64,000 nucleotides of DNA, taken from NCBI RefSeq assembly GCF_001541345.2, contig NZ_LMVL02000005.1, positions 372,001 through 436,000 of the forward strand, given 5' to 3'. The position numbers were made by a program, and so were the translations under genes. The notes below the pieces were generated by a model. The model saw only the letters and a list, made by a program, of their open reading frames with translations, did no database searches and was not told where the DNA came from. Of the stretch, positions 1-8,900 are shown piece by piece (position 1 is the first letter of the stretch; each line of letters begins with the position of its first letter). This stretch comes from Gillisella vitis. Lineage in GTDB: Bacteria; Pseudomonadota; Alphaproteobacteria; Rhizobiales; Rhizobiaceae.

Positions 1-344
1 TGGCCGATAATCGCCACCGGGACACCCCGAAACCGGGCGAGGCCAGCCTGAATGGCTGCGTCCTCGGCAAATTTGCGGTCGCCAGCCAGCGGCGTGAAAT
101 CGGTAAACAGGCGCGAGGCGTAATCGACGAAATGCGGACGCTGCGGATGGCGGGCGACCTGGGTTTTCTGCCAGGCATTCAGCTTGGAATAAATCTCTTC
201 CATGGCTTCGCGCACGCGGACTTCCAGACGACCGATCTCTTCCGAGGTGTCGATGCTTTCATCCTCACCCTTCAGCTTCTTCAACTCGTGAATCTTGCCT
301 TCGAGGTCGGAAATAGGCTTTTCGAAATCGAGATAGTTGATCAT
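1..344 (-). CDS. accA: Acetyl-CoA carboxylase carboxyltransferase subunit alpha (N-terminal part)
   Basis: This is the alpha half of the carboxyltransferase of acetyl-CoA carboxylase. With AccD it moves the carboxyl group from biotin on AccB to acetyl-CoA, the first committed step of fatty-acid synthesis in the cytoplasm. Only the first 114 codons lie in the window; the gene runs off its left edge. The protein begins MINYLDFEKPISDLEGKI, followed by a charged helical segment and the motif RHPQRPHFVDY, which are typical of the AccA N-terminus. The ATG at 344 is the obvious start. The gene follows xerD on the same strand after about 208 nt, a common rhizobial order. Confidence 0.93.
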   Translation of the reverse strand, partial: MINYLDFEKPISDLEGKIHELKKLKGEDESIDTSEEIGRLEVRVREAMEEIYSKLNAWQKTQVARHPQRPHFVDYASRLFTDFTPLAGDRKFAEDAAIQAGLARFRGVPVAIIG

Positions 345-552
345 CAGGTCCGTTCCGATCCGTTACTCTATCCTGCTTTACGATGTTGGCTGAGCGGCGA
401 CCATCGTAATCCTTGACTATAGTGCCTGATCTCACCACCCATCCTTGATGGAGTGAAACCGTAAATGTCTTCGCAATGCTTGGCCGCATGTCTGTCTTGC
501 AGACAATTTGTGTGCCAACCAAAGGGGCTTAGCACATCGCCTAGCCGGGCTT

Positions 553-1551
553 CTAATCGTGGTTTTTCCTATGTTTTGCAAGAGGGTGATGTGTCTCAAC
601 CAGAATCTGGAGCCTTTCTTCGAGCACATGCGTGTAGATTTGCGTCGTCGAAATGTCGCTATGTCCCAGTAATTCTTGCACAACCCGTAGATCTGCGCCG
701 TTTTCAAGCAAATGGCTGGCAAAAGCATGCCTGAGCACATGTGGGGACACCGCATCGCCACTGAGACCGGCACGAATGGCAAGATCCTTCAATTCCCGCG
801 CGAAAATCTGCCTGGGCAGATAGCCTTCGCGGCTGGCGGCGGGAAACAGAAAGCCAATGCCCGATGATTTTCCCAGTTTCGATGCTGTTTGTTTCGACGC
901 TGTTTTTTTCGATGGTGGTTTTTCTGCCTGTTCGATTTCCTTGACCTGCGCATAAGCCTGCATGGCGGCGATGGCCGAGCGCGACAGCGGCACCAGCCGT
1001 TCCTTGTTGCCCTTGCCGCGGATCACCAGGAACCTGCCCTCTTGTGCAAGCACATTGGCCGGAAGCGAGACCAGTTCGCTGACACGCATGCCCGTCGCAT
1101 AGAGAAGTTCCAGCAGCGCCAGACGCCGCAGCCTTTGCAGGCGGTCGGGGCCTTCCAGCTCCGCCTCGGCCTGGGCCAGTGATAGGAGCTTGTCGACATC
1201 GGCAATCGACAGGGTCTTGGGCAGAGGTCGGCCCTTTTTCGGGGTATCGAGGATCGAGGTCGGATCGTCGCCGCGCAGTCCTTCGGCATAGAGAAACTTG
1301 TAGAATTGCCGAAGCGCCGACAGACGGCGGGCCTGGGACGAGGCTTCGAAACCGCGATGGCTGAGATCGGCCATATAAGCGGAAAGGTCGTCGCCGGTGG
1401 CGGCCATGACGCTGACTTGGCGCGTGGCCAGGAAGCCATGCAGATCTTCCAGATCCCGTTCATAGGAAGAGAGTGTGTTGCCCGCTGCACCGCGCTCGGC
1501 ACTCATCATTTCAAGGAAAGCTTCGATGCGGGCGTGGCCGAGATCAACCAT
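553..1551 (-). CDS. xerD: Tyrosine site-specific recombinase XerD
   Basis: XerD works with XerC at the dif site to resolve chromosome dimers at cell division. The 332-residue protein has the N-terminal SAM-like core-binding domain (about 5-95) and the C-terminal catalytic domain. Catalytic residues are visible as R156 (ATGMRVSEL), a Lys near 180-183, H271 and R274 ([10 protein letters not shown]), H297 (LLGHSDI) and Y306 (TQIYTHV). Between about residues 205 and 232 there is a Lys/Ser/Thr-rich stretch with a repeated TASK motif that looks like a low-complexity insertion in the catalytic domain; the family is usually near 300-315 residues. It sits 36 nt downstream of a small membrane-protein gene on the same strand. 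Confidence 0.93.
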   Translation of the reverse strand: MVDLGHARIEAFLEMMSAERGAAGNTLSSYERDLEDLHGFLATRQVSVMAATGDDLSAYMADLSHRGFEASSQARRLSALRQFYKFLYAEGLRGDDPTSILDTPKKGRPLPKTLSIADVDKLLSLAQAEAELEGPDRLQRLRRLALLELLYATGMRVSELVSLPANVLAQEGRFLVIRGKGNKERLVPLSRSAIAAMQAYAQVKEIEQAEKPPSKKTASKQTASKLGKSSGIGFLFPAASREGYLPRQIFARELKDLAIRAGLSGDAVSPHVLRHAFASHLLENGADLRVVQELLGHSDISTTQIYTHVLEERLQILVETHHPLAKHRKNHD

Positions 1552-1587
1552 GGATGCTGTCGTTTCTATCGTTTGGTGTCTGTGCCA

Positions 1588-1746
1588 TTACGGTGATGGC
1601 TGCTGGGGCTTGATTTGCGCGGCGGGAATGGTTGCGGTGATCTCCCGCTGGCCTGGTTCTACGAAGATAACCAGAGCCCACATCGCCGCATAGATCATGG
1701 CCGCTACGGTGGCGATGACGAACAGGAAGCGGAATAAGGTGGGCAT
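1588..1746 (-). CDS. Small single-pass membrane protein upstream of xerD
   Basis: A 52-residue protein starting MPTLFRFLFVIATV. Residues about 5-29 form one hydrophobic transmembrane segment; it is followed by FVEPGQREI and a short Pro/Gln-rich tail ending KPQQPSP. I recall similar 50-60 residue proteins of unknown function upstream of xerD in rhizobia, which supports it as a real gene, but this is memory and not a search. It is read in a frame different from a longer overlapping open frame, which lacks any recognisable feature. The role is unknown; the likely location is the inner membrane. Confidence 0.65.
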   Translation of the reverse strand: MPTLFRFLFVIATVAAMIYAAMWALVIFVEPGQREITATIPAAQIKPQQPSP

Positions 1747-2093
1747 GATGACGGCCTCCTGCCTTAAAAGGCATGGTGTACAGTGCCGTGCCTCCCAGAA
1801 GAAGCAGTCGAGGTTACTGTAACACTTTGGGTTCTCTGGATGTCGTTTATCTCTTCGGGAAAGATCAGTTCTGCTTTTCCCTCATTGCAACACACATCAG
1901 CAATATCGGCTGGAGCCGTTCCTGTTTCAAGATCGAACATGGCAGGTTTTGCTTGATAACACCCTAAACCCCTGGCACTTAAGGGAGGTCACGGGGCATG
2001 CAGGTGATTGTTTCTTGTCGGCATGTGCGGCAAGTGCTTGACGTGGCCCCGGCATTTGTCAATAGGGTTGGTAAACCTGTTGCGAAAAGGCTG
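1747..2093. other. Divergent intergenic region with aroK promoter
   Basis: This 347-nt gap separates the minus-strand small gene and xerD from plus-strand aroK. It holds the aroK promoter near its right end and presumably a promoter for the minus-strand pair near 1750-1850. I see no RNA gene. An upstream in-frame ATG at 1998 is not used here as the aroK start because it would lie before the promoter. Confidence 0.5.
2038..2066 (+). promoter_or_regulatory. Probable sigma-70 promoter of aroK-aroB
   Basis: A TTGACG -35 element (preceded by C, as in the CTTGAC consensus of alphaproteobacteria) at 2038-2043 is separated by 17 nt from AATAGG at 2061-2066. Transcription would begin near 2073, about 20 nt before the chosen aroK ATG at 2094. 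The -10 is only a moderate match. Confidence 0.45.
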
Positions 2094-2687
2094 ATGACCC
2101 ACTCGATGCCCCATGCTGTTCTACCTCTTGCTGAGCGGACCCGCTCGGTGCTCGGGCGTCGAAACCTGATTTTCGTCGGTCTGATGGGGGCTGGAAAATC
2201 CGCGATCGGGCGTCTCGTGGCCCAGCAGCTGAACCTGCCGTTCATCGATACCGATACCGAGATCGAGCGTGTGTCGCGCATGACGATCAGCGAATTGTTC
2301 GCGGCCTATGGTGAGACGGAATTCCGGGCGCTGGAAACCCGGGTGATCCGGCGGCTGCTCAGGTCCGGGCCGAAAGTCGTCTCAACCGGCGGCGGCGCCT
2401 TCATCAATGACAGGACCCGTAGGCAGATCGAGCGTGGTGGCATTTCCATCTGGCTGAAAGCCGATCTGGATGTGCTGTGGGAGCGGGTCAACAAGCGCGA
2501 TCATCGCCCGTTGTTGAAAACCGAACACCCGAAACAGACGCTGGAAAAGCTGATGCTGGAGCGCTATCCGATCTACCAGCGTGCCGATATTACCGTATTG
2601 TCGCGCGATGGGCGCAAGGAAGCCATTTCCGCTGATGTCATGGACGCGGTGATCGCCTATGTCAGCAAAGGCAGGAGCAAGCGATGA
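2094..2687 (+). CDS. aroK: Shikimate kinase
   Basis: Shikimate kinase phosphorylates shikimate at the 3-hydroxyl with ATP, the fifth step of chorismate synthesis. The 197-residue protein carries Walker A GLMGAGKS (about 29-36), the shikimate-binding DTDTEIE segment, FRALETRVI and the GGGAF glycine loop, then the LID-like region with RPLL. Length matches the family. The ATG at 2094 has AAAAGG just upstream and lies after the probable promoter; an in-frame ATG at 1998 would add 32 residues without family character, and ATG 2106 is another possibility. The stop overlaps the start of aroB by 4 nt (ATGA), so the two are translationally coupled. Confidence 0.93.
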   Translation: MTHSMPHAVLPLAERTRSVLGRRNLIFVGLMGAGKSAIGRLVAQQLNLPFIDTDTEIERVSRMTISELFAAYGETEFRALETRVIRRLLRSGPKVVSTGGGAFINDRTRRQIERGGISIWLKADLDVLWERVNKRDHRPLLKTEHPKQTLEKLMLERYPIYQRADITVLSRDGRKEAISADVMDAVIAYVSKGRSKR

Positions 2688-3829
2688 GCAGAGAACAGGT
2701 ATCCGAACGGCCCGAATCCTCAGAGTGTCTTGTCCATGTACCGCTTGGCGACCGCGCCTATGATATCCTGATCGGCGACGGCTTGCTCGGACGGGCGGGC
2801 GGGGAGATTTCCACCCGTATCAAGGGCCGCAAGGCAGCCATCGTCACCGACGAAAATGTCGGGGCGCTTTACCACGGCGCGCTGATGGACAGCCTGGAGG
2901 CGGATGGCTTTGAAGCCGTGTCGCTGACCCTTCCTGCCGGTGAAAAGACTAAGAGCTTTGAGCACCTGACCAAGGTTTGCGACGTGCTGCTGGAAGCGCG
3001 TATCGAGCGCAATGACGTGGTGATCGCCCTTGGCGGCGGCGTTATCGGTGATCTCACCGGCTTTGCGGCGGGCATCGTCCGGCGCGGGGTGCGGTTCGTG
3101 CAGATCCCGACCTCGCTTTTGTCGCAGGTCGATAGTTCCGTTGGCGGCAAGACCGGTATCAATGCCAGGCAGGGCAAGAATCTGGTCGGCATTTTTAACC
3201 AGCCGGATCTGGTTTTGGCCGACACCGCCGTGCTCAATACGTTGAGCGAAAGAGAGTTTCGCGCTGGCTATGCCGAAGTGGCGAAATATGGCCTGATCGA
3301 CAAGCCGGAGTTTTTCGACTGGCTGGAGCGCAACTGGCGTGAGGTCTTTGCCGGTGGAGCGGCCCGCACCCAGGCGATTGCGCTGTCCTGCCAGGCAAAG
3401 GCCGATGTGGTCGTGGCCGATGAGCGCGAACATGGCCGCCGGGCCCTGCTCAATCTCGGCCACACCTTCGGCCACGCCCTGGAGGCGGCCACGGGTTATG
3501 ACAGTCGCCGCCTCGTGCATGGAGAAGGCGTCGCCATCGGCATGGTGCTGGCCCATGAATTCTCGGCCCGGCTCAATCTGGCCAGCCCCGACGATGCAAA
3601 GCGGGTCGAGCATCACTTGACAGAGGTCGGCCTGCCGACCCATATCAGCGACATTCCAGGCGATATGCCGCCTGCCGAAACGCTGATAAATGCCATCGCT
3701 CAGGACAAGAAGGTCAAGGGCGGTCAACTGACATTCATTCTCACCCACGGTATCGGACAGTCTTTCGTCGCCGACGATGTGCCATCTTCGGAAGTGCTGG
3801 GCTTTCTGAACGAAAATCTACCCGGCTGA
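2684..3829 (+). CDS. aroB: 3-dehydroquinate synthase
   Basis: AroB converts DAHP to 3-dehydroquinate, the second shikimate-pathway step, using NAD+ and a divalent metal. The 381-residue sequence shows the dinucleotide-binding LGGGVIGDLTGF, the PTSLLSQVDSSVGGKTGI signature, and the metal ligands in GYAEVAKYG (Glu), LGHTFGHALE (His) and HGEGVAIGM (His). The start overlaps the aroK stop by 4 nt. The next gene, bolA, is convergent and ends only 3 nt away, so no room exists for a separate terminator. Confidence 0.96.
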   Translation: MSREQVSERPESSECLVHVPLGDRAYDILIGDGLLGRAGGEISTRIKGRKAAIVTDENVGALYHGALMDSLEADGFEAVSLTLPAGEKTKSFEHLTKVCDVLLEARIERNDVVIALGGGVIGDLTGFAAGIVRRGVRFVQIPTSLLSQVDSSVGGKTGINARQGKNLVGIFNQPDLVLADTAVLNTLSEREFRAGYAEVAKYGLIDKPEFFDWLERNWREVFAGGAARTQAIALSCQAKADVVVADEREHGRRALLNLGHTFGHALEAATGYDSRRLVHGEGVAIGMVLAHEFSARLNLASPDDAKRVEHHLTEVGLPTHISDIPGDMPPAETLINAIAQDKKVKGGQLTFILTHGIGQSFVADDVPSSEVLGFLNENLPG

Positions 3830-3832
3830 TCT

Positions 3833-4114
3833 CTACCAGCGCGTTACCTCACCGGGCGCTGATGGTTCAATGGCGAGCGCATGCAGGCCGGCATCCAGTT
3901 CCGGCTTTAGCAGGTCGGTGACAGCCCGGTGCCGGGCCAGGCGGCTGAGGCCGGTAAAACTGCCTGAGACGATGCGCACCCGCATATGGGTTTCTCCCGT
4001 GCCGGTTATATCAGGTTGATGGCCGGCATGGTGGTGGCTTTCATCGATCACCAGCAGGCGCTCGGGCTGGAAGGCCTGTGTCAATTTCTGCTCTATCGTC
4101 TGGCGAAGTGACAT
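3833..4114 (-). CDS. bolA: BolA family protein
   Basis: BolA-family proteins pair with monothiol glutaredoxins in iron-sulfur handling and stress morphology control. The 93-residue protein starts MSLRQTIEQKL and contains ESHHHAGHQPD, ETHMRVRIVSGSF, RLARHRAV and LHALAIE, which are the BolA core motifs including the conserved HxxH-like histidines. The open frame extends upstream to 4264, but family length and the MSLRQ beginning favour 4114; an ATG at 4129 is also possible. It is divergent from the J-domain gene, as is usual in rhizobia. Confidence 0.88.
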   Translation of the reverse strand: MSLRQTIEQKLTQAFQPERLLVIDESHHHAGHQPDITGTGETHMRVRIVSGSFTGLSRLARHRAVTDLLKPELDAGLHALAIEPSAPGEVTRW

Positions 4115-4248
4115 CTGGTGGCTCTGCATGCGGTGGCGTCCAATTCTGCTGACCAATTCGGGCGTTTTGAGAAAAGCCTCCAAATGGCCAAGAACAATAT
4201 GATTTGTCAATTCTTGTTGTGAGATGGGGAAAGCCTCATAATTTGCCA

Positions 4249-4875
4249 ATGAAACTCGACTCAAAATATTTCGACAAGATCCGCACGCGCCGCAAGAAAG
4301 GTGCGGAACCGGAACCGCCCGTCACCACCTGCCAGTGGGATGGCTGCGAGCGGCCGGGTGCGCATCGGGCGCCGGTGGGGCGCAATGCCGAAGGCCAGTT
4401 TTTCCTGTTCTGCTTCGAGCATGTGAAGGAATATAATAAGGGTTACAATTACTTCTCCGGTCTTTCCGACAGCGAGATTGCCCGCTACCAGAAGGAAGCG
4501 ATCACCGGCCATCGCCCCACCTGGACGGTTGGCGTCAACAAGGCCGCCAAGGGATCGCCCATTCACTCCACCCAGCGCTCCGGCTCGGCCACGGCGCAGG
4601 CGCGGATGAGGGACCCTTTCGGCTTTGTCTCGCAAGGGCGCGGCAATGCGTCGCGGTTTGAGCCGCAGGCGCGAAAACTGAAGACCCTGGAAGCAAAAGC
4701 CTTCGATGCCCTGGGGTTGACGGGGGCTGCCACCGCCCAAGATATCAAGAGGCGCTATAAAGAGCTTGTCAAAAAACACCATCCAGATGCAAATGGCGGA
4801 GACAGAGGTTCTGAAGAGCGTTTTCGGGCTGTTATTCAGGCCTATCAATTGTTAAAGCAGGCGGGTTTCTGTTAA
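4249..4875 (+). CDS. J-domain (DnaJ-like) protein
   Basis: A 208-residue cytoplasmic protein with a C-terminal J domain (about 150-208), including the HPD tripeptide in KKHHPDANGG that stimulates Hsp70 ATPase. The N-terminal two thirds carry a rhizobial-type segment with CQWDGCERPGAHRAP and a FCFEHVKEYNKGYNYF motif, whose Cys/His residues could bind zinc. Start at 4249 (MKLDSKYFDKIR) is preferred over 4204 because the extra 15 residues look non-native and would overlap the divergent bolA promoter region. The position beside bolA and upstream of cobS is conserved in the order. The partner chaperone is not in the window. Confidence 0.85.
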   Translation: MKLDSKYFDKIRTRRKKGAEPEPPVTTCQWDGCERPGAHRAPVGRNAEGQFFLFCFEHVKEYNKGYNYFSGLSDSEIARYQKEAITGHRPTWTVGVNKAAKGSPIHSTQRSGSATAQARMRDPFGFVSQGRGNASRFEPQARKLKTLEAKAFDALGLTGAATAQDIKRRYKELVKKHHPDANGGDRGSEERFRAVIQAYQLLKQAGFC

Positions 4876-4890
4876 TCGAAGACAATATCC

Positions 4891-4939
4891 GATTGCGTAT
4901 GCGACCTGATTGTATGCGACCTTGATTGTATGCGCTGGG
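4891..4939 (+). repeat. Three imperfect tandem copies upstream of cobS
   Basis: Three tandem 16-17 nt units begin at 4891, 4908 and 4924; each starts GATTG and contains TATGCG, with the first two ending GACCT. They fill most of the 89-nt gap between the J-domain gene and cobS. They could be an operator array or a simple local duplication; nothing here resembles the B12 box of a cobalamin riboswitch. Confidence 0.6.
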
Positions 4940-4964
4940 AGATGCCGCCCGGCTTGGAGAGACG

Positions 4965-5957
4965 ATGAGCAAAATTGACCTTGATATCGCCAACCTGCCC
5001 GACACGACAGTTTCCGTCCGGGAGGTGTTCGGCATCGACAGCGACATTCGCGTGCCAGCCTATACGAAGGGCGATGCCTATGTACCGGATCTCGATCCCG
5101 ACTATCTGTTCGACCGGGAAACCACGCTGGCCATCCTTGCCGGTTTTGCTCACAACCGCCGCGTCATGGTGTCCGGTTTTCACGGTACGGGCAAATCCAC
5201 CCATATCGAGCAGGTCGCTGCCCGGCTGAATTGGCCCTGCGTGCGCGTCAACCTCGACAGCCATGTCAGCCGTATCGACCTGGTCGGCAAGGACGCCATC
5301 GTCCTGAAGGACGGCAAGCAGATCACTGAATTCAAGGACGGCATCCTGCCCTGGGCCTATCAGCACAATGTGGCGCTGGTGTTTGACGAATACGATGCCG
5401 GTCGCCCGGACGTGATGTTCGTTATCCAGCGGGTGCTGGAATCCTCTGGCCGCCTGACATTGCTCGACCAGAGCCGCGTCATTCGCCCACACCCTGCTTT
5501 CCGGCTGTTTGCGACTGCCAATACGGTTGGACTTGGCGACACGACCGGCCTTTACCACGGCACCCAGCAGATCAACCAGGCACAGATGGACCGCTGGTCC
5601 ATCGTCACCACGTTGAACTATCTGCCGCATCAAAAGGAAGTCGATATCGTCCTGGCCAAGGTCAAGGGCTTTGCCGCCACCCCGAACGGTCCCGATAATG
5701 TGGCCAAGATGGTGCGTCTGGCGGATCTCACCCGGTCTGCTTTCATCAATGGCGATCTTTCGACCGTGATGAGCCCGCGTACTGTGATCACCTGGGCCGA
5801 AAATGCCGAGATCTTCGGTGATATCGGCTTTGCCTTCCGCGTCACCTTCCTCAACAAATGCGACGAACTGGAACGGACCCTGGTGGCCGAGCAATACCAG
5901 CGCGCCTTTGGCATCGAACTCAAGGAAAGTGCTGCCAATATCGTTCTTGGCGCCTGA
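4965..5957 (+). CDS. cobS: Cobaltochelatase subunit CobS
   Basis: CobS is the AAA+ ATPase subunit of the CobNST chelatase, which inserts cobalt into hydrogenobyrinic acid a,c-diamide in the aerobic B12 pathway. The 330-residue protein has Walker [10 protein letters not shown], a Walker B-like LVFDEYDAG, and ends in a helical region. The ATG at 4965 follows GGAGAGACG and gives the usual CobS length; an upstream frame start at 4926 is rejected. cobT follows after 17 nt, forming a CobST operon; cobN is not in the window. Confidence 0.95.
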   Translation: MSKIDLDIANLPDTTVSVREVFGIDSDIRVPAYTKGDAYVPDLDPDYLFDRETTLAILAGFAHNRRVMVSGFHGTGKSTHIEQVAARLNWPCVRVNLDSHVSRIDLVGKDAIVLKDGKQITEFKDGILPWAYQHNVALVFDEYDAGRPDVMFVIQRVLESSGRLTLLDQSRVIRPHPAFRLFATANTVGLGDTTGLYHGTQQINQAQMDRWSIVTTLNYLPHQKEVDIVLAKVKGFAATPNGPDNVAKMVRLADLTRSAFINGDLSTVMSPRTVITWAENAEIFGDIGFAFRVTFLNKCDELERTLVAEQYQRAFGIELKESAANIVLGA

Positions 5958-5974
5958 AAAGAGACTTAAGGAAC

Positions 5975-7876
5975 ATGGCAGGTCGCGGCGATAATTCCCA
6001 GGCGAAACCCGGCACGGCGGTCGATACCGAACCGTTGCGCCGGGCGATTACCGGTTGCGTGCGCTCGATTGCGGGCGATGCCAGCGTTGAAGTGGCTTTT
6101 GCCAATGATCGCCCGGGTATTGCCGGTGAGCGCATTCGTCTGCCGGAAATTTCCAAGCGACCGACCGCCCACGAACTGGCGGTGACGCGAGGTCTTGGCG
6201 ATTCGATGGCGCTGCGGCTTGCCTGCCATGACCAAAAAGTCCACGCCTCGATGGCACCTGAGGGGCAGGATGCCCGCTCGGTGTTCGATGCGGTTGAACA
6301 GGCCCGGGTGGAATCGATCGGTGCCTTGCGGATGACCGGCGTTGCCGCCAACCTGAAATCGATGACCTCGGAAAAATATGCCAAGGCCAATTTTTCCGGC
6401 ATCGAGCGGCGCGAGGATGCGCCGCTGTCTGAAGCGGTGGTGATGATGGTCCGCGAGGCGTTGACCGGTCAAAAGCCACCGGAAAGTGCCGGTAAGGTGC
6501 TGGATCTGTGGCGCTCCTTCATCGAGGAAAAGGCCAGCAGCGATTTTTCCAATCTGGCCAATGTGATCGAGGACCAGCAGGCTTTTGCCCGCGTCGTGCG
6601 GCACATGCTGTCATCCATGGAAATGGCCGAGGATTTCGGCGAGGACCCGGAGCAGGCCGAGCAGGAAGAAACATCCGAAGAAGACCAGCAGCGCAGCGGC
6701 GAGGAAGAACAGGAGAACTCCGAGGAGGACGCCGGATCTGAAAGCGCGCCCGCCGATGAAAGCGAATCTGCCGAAGAGCAGATGGACGATGGCGAGATGG
6801 ACGGCGCGGAGATTTCCGACGACGACATGTCCGAGGAAGGCGACGAGGACAGCGAGACACCCGGTGAAATGCGCCGTCCGGCCAGCCCGTTCGATGATTT
6901 CAATGAAAAGGTCGATTACAAAGTCTTTACCGAGGCCTTTGATGAAGAGACCTCGGCGGAAGAATTGTGCGACGAGGCCGAACTTGACCGGTTGCGCGCC
7001 TTTCTCGACAAGCAGCTTGCCCATCTTCAGGGCGCGGTCGGTCGGCTGGCCAACCGGTTGCAGCGCCGGTTGATGGCGCAGCAGAACCGGTCCTGGGATT
7101 TCGATCTGGAAGAGGGTTATCTCGATCCGGCCCGGTTGACCCGGCTGATCATCGATCCGATGCAGCCGCTGTCGTTCAAGCGGGAGAAGGACACCCAGTT
7201 CCGCGATACGGTGGTGACGCTGGTGATCGACAATTCCGGTTCGATGCGGGGGCGTCCGATTACGGTTGCCGCCACCTGTGCCGATATTCTGGCCCGCACA
7301 CTGGAGCGCTGCGGCGTCAAGGTGGAAATCCTCGGCTTTACCACCAAGGCCTGGAAAGGTGGCCAGAGCCGTGAGCAATGGCTGGCAAGCGGCAAGCCGC
7401 CAACGCCGGGCCGCCTCAACGACCTGCGCCATATCGTTTATAAATCGGCGGATGCGCCGTGGCGGCGGGCACGGCGTAATCTCGGCCTGATGATGCGCGA
7501 GGGCCTGCTCAAGGAAAATATCGACGGCGAAGCGCTGATATGGGCGCATAACCGGCTGTTGGCGCGGCGCGAACAGCGCAAGATCATGATGATGATTTCC
7601 GATGGCGCGCCGGTGGACGATTCGACCCTTTCGGTCAATCCCGGCAATTATCTGGAACGGCATTTGCGCGCCGTCATCGAACAGATCGAGACCCGCTCTC
7701 CGGTCGAATTGCTGGCCATCGGGATAGGCCATGATGTAACCCGCTACTACCGCCGGGCCGTGACCATTGTCGATGCGGATGAATTGGCCGGTGCGATGAC
7801 CGAGCAATTGGCTGGCCTCTTTGAAGACAAGCCTGCCAAGGGCGCGCGTGGCGGTTCGTTCCGCCGGGCAAGCTGA
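5975..7876 (+). CDS. cobT: Cobaltochelatase subunit CobT
   Basis: CobT pairs with CobS to form the chaperone-like motor of aerobic cobaltochelatase. The 633-residue protein has an N-terminal region, a long very acidic stretch (about 225-300, rich in Glu, Asp and Ser), and a C-terminal von Willebrand factor A domain with the MIDAS motif DNSGSMRG, plus SDGAPVDD further on. An acidic linker followed by vWA is the standard CobT layout. The start at 5975 has AAGGA upstream and yields [13 protein letters not shown]; the frame is open further upstream inside cobS but that is overlap by chance. Confidence 0.95.
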   Translation: MAGRGDNSQAKPGTAVDTEPLRRAITGCVRSIAGDASVEVAFANDRPGIAGERIRLPEISKRPTAHELAVTRGLGDSMALRLACHDQKVHASMAPEGQDARSVFDAVEQARVESIGALRMTGVAANLKSMTSEKYAKANFSGIERREDAPLSEAVVMMVREALTGQKPPESAGKVLDLWRSFIEEKASSDFSNLANVIEDQQAFARVVRHMLSSMEMAEDFGEDPEQAEQEETSEEDQQRSGEEEQENSEEDAGSESAPADESESAEEQMDDGEMDGAEISDDDMSEEGDEDSETPGEMRRPASPFDDFNEKVDYKVFTEAFDEETSAEELCDEAELDRLRAFLDKQLAHLQGAVGRLANRLQRRLMAQQNRSWDFDLEEGYLDPARLTRLIIDPMQPLSFKREKDTQFRDTVVTLVIDNSGSMRGRPITVAATCADILARTLERCGVKVEILGFTTKAWKGGQSREQWLASGKPPTPGRLNDLRHIVYKSADAPWRRARRNLGLMMREGLLKENIDGEALIWAHNRLLARREQRKIMMMISDGAPVDDSTLSVNPGNYLERHLRAVIEQIETRSPVELLAIGIGHDVTRYYRRAVTIVDADELAGAMTEQLAGLFEDKPAKGARGGSFRRAS

Positions 7877-7890
7877 GTGCGCGTGATCCT

Positions 7891-8889
7891 TTGCTGACCT
7901 CCCGCAAAGCCTTGGCTGCTTTCTTCTGCGGCTCGATGTTGGTTTTGGCCGCATCCCCTGCCGTAGGCGAGTCCGCGACGATTGTTAGCCGGAGAATTGA
8001 GCATTTCAATCCGGCTTCGGACCAGACCGTGTTCGGCAAGCTGGAATTTCTTGGTGGGCTGGACCTGACATCGTCAGACACTCTGTTCGGCGCTTGGTCC
8101 TCGATCCGGTTTCGACCGGATGGCAAGCGTTTCATCGGTGTCCTCGATACGGGCGACTGGATTTCGGGTGAGATCGTCAGAGATGAAAAGGGGCGTCTTG
8201 CCGGTATAAACACTGTCTCACTCGCACCGATGCTCGACCGCGACGGTCGCGGCCATGTGTCGAAACGGGCGATGGACGCCGAGAGCCTAGCGATCCGTGG
8301 CGACAAGATCTATGTTGGCTTTGAGCAACGCCATCGGATCGATCAATACCCACTCGACGGATTTGAAACGGCCAAGCCGGAAAAAAGCCTGCCATTGCCC
8401 TTTCCCAAAAAGGTCCTGGAGAGCAATCGCAGCCTGGAAATGCTGACGGCATCTCCCGCGCAAGGACCGCTTGCCGGTGGCCTGGTGACGATCACTGAGG
8501 AGAGCCTGGACGCCAAGGGCAATCTCTATGCTGGCGTGGTCGATGGTCCGCATCCGGGCGGCTTCAAGCTGGTGCGCCGTGACGACTTCGACGTGACAGA
8601 TGGCGCATGGCTGCCGGATGGCGATCTGCTACTATTGGAGCGCCGGTTCCGGTTTCCAAGCGGGCTAGGAATGCGCATCGTGCGCGTCAAGGGCGACAGC
8701 ATCAAGCCGGGCGCGCTGGTGGATGGTGAGATCCTGCTGGACGCCGATCAAAGCTTCCAGATCGACAATATGGAAGGCCTGGATGTGGTGGATATGGGCA
8801 ATGGCGATCTTCGCCTGATCCTGGTCTCCGACGACAACCACTTCATGCTGCAACGGACGCTGATGCTGGAGTTCCGGCTGCTGCCGTAA
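7891..8889 (+). CDS. Exported esterase-like-activity-of-phytase family protein
   Basis: A 332-residue protein with a probable signal peptide (about 1-26, hydrophobic stretch then ASPAVGES), followed by a region that resembles the phytase-like beta-propeller family (Pfam Phytase-like, PF13449): FIGVLDTGDW, DAESLAIRGDKIYVGFEQRHRI, DNMEGLDVV and LVSDDNHF. Substrate is unknown; such proteins are often only weakly linked to phosphatase or esterase activity. The start is the TTG at 7891, 14 nt after cobT, with an internal ATG about 15 codons later as an alternative that would shorten the signal peptide. It may be co-transcribed with cobT, though no link to B12 is implied. Confidence 0.78.
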   Translation: MLTSRKALAAFFCGSMLVLAASPAVGESATIVSRRIEHFNPASDQTVFGKLEFLGGLDLTSSDTLFGAWSSIRFRPDGKRFIGVLDTGDWISGEIVRDEKGRLAGINTVSLAPMLDRDGRGHVSKRAMDAESLAIRGDKIYVGFEQRHRIDQYPLDGFETAKPEKSLPLPFPKKVLESNRSLEMLTASPAQGPLAGGLVTITEESLDAKGNLYAGVVDGPHPGGFKLVRRDDFDVTDGAWLPDGDLLLLERRFRFPSGLGMRIVRVKGDSIKPGALVDGEILLDADQSFQIDNMEGLDVVDMGNGDLRLILVSDDNHFMLQRTLMLEFRLLP

Positions 8890-8900
8890 GGCAGCAGGGG

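Noticed and set aside
2720-3748. 342-codon minus-strand frame opposite aroB
   Set aside because: It is antisense to a clear aroB and has no recognisable protein features.
4876-4964. Cobalamin riboswitch before cobS
   Set aside because: No B12-box-like sequence, and the gap is only 89 nt, mostly tandem repeat.
4872-5894. 340-codon minus-strand frame opposite cobS
   Set aside because: Shadow of cobS; no ribosome-binding site or family signature.
6611-7954. 447-codon minus-strand open frame opposite cobT
   Set aside because: It mirrors the acidic and vWA coding of cobT and has no domain; typical GC-rich antisense shadow.
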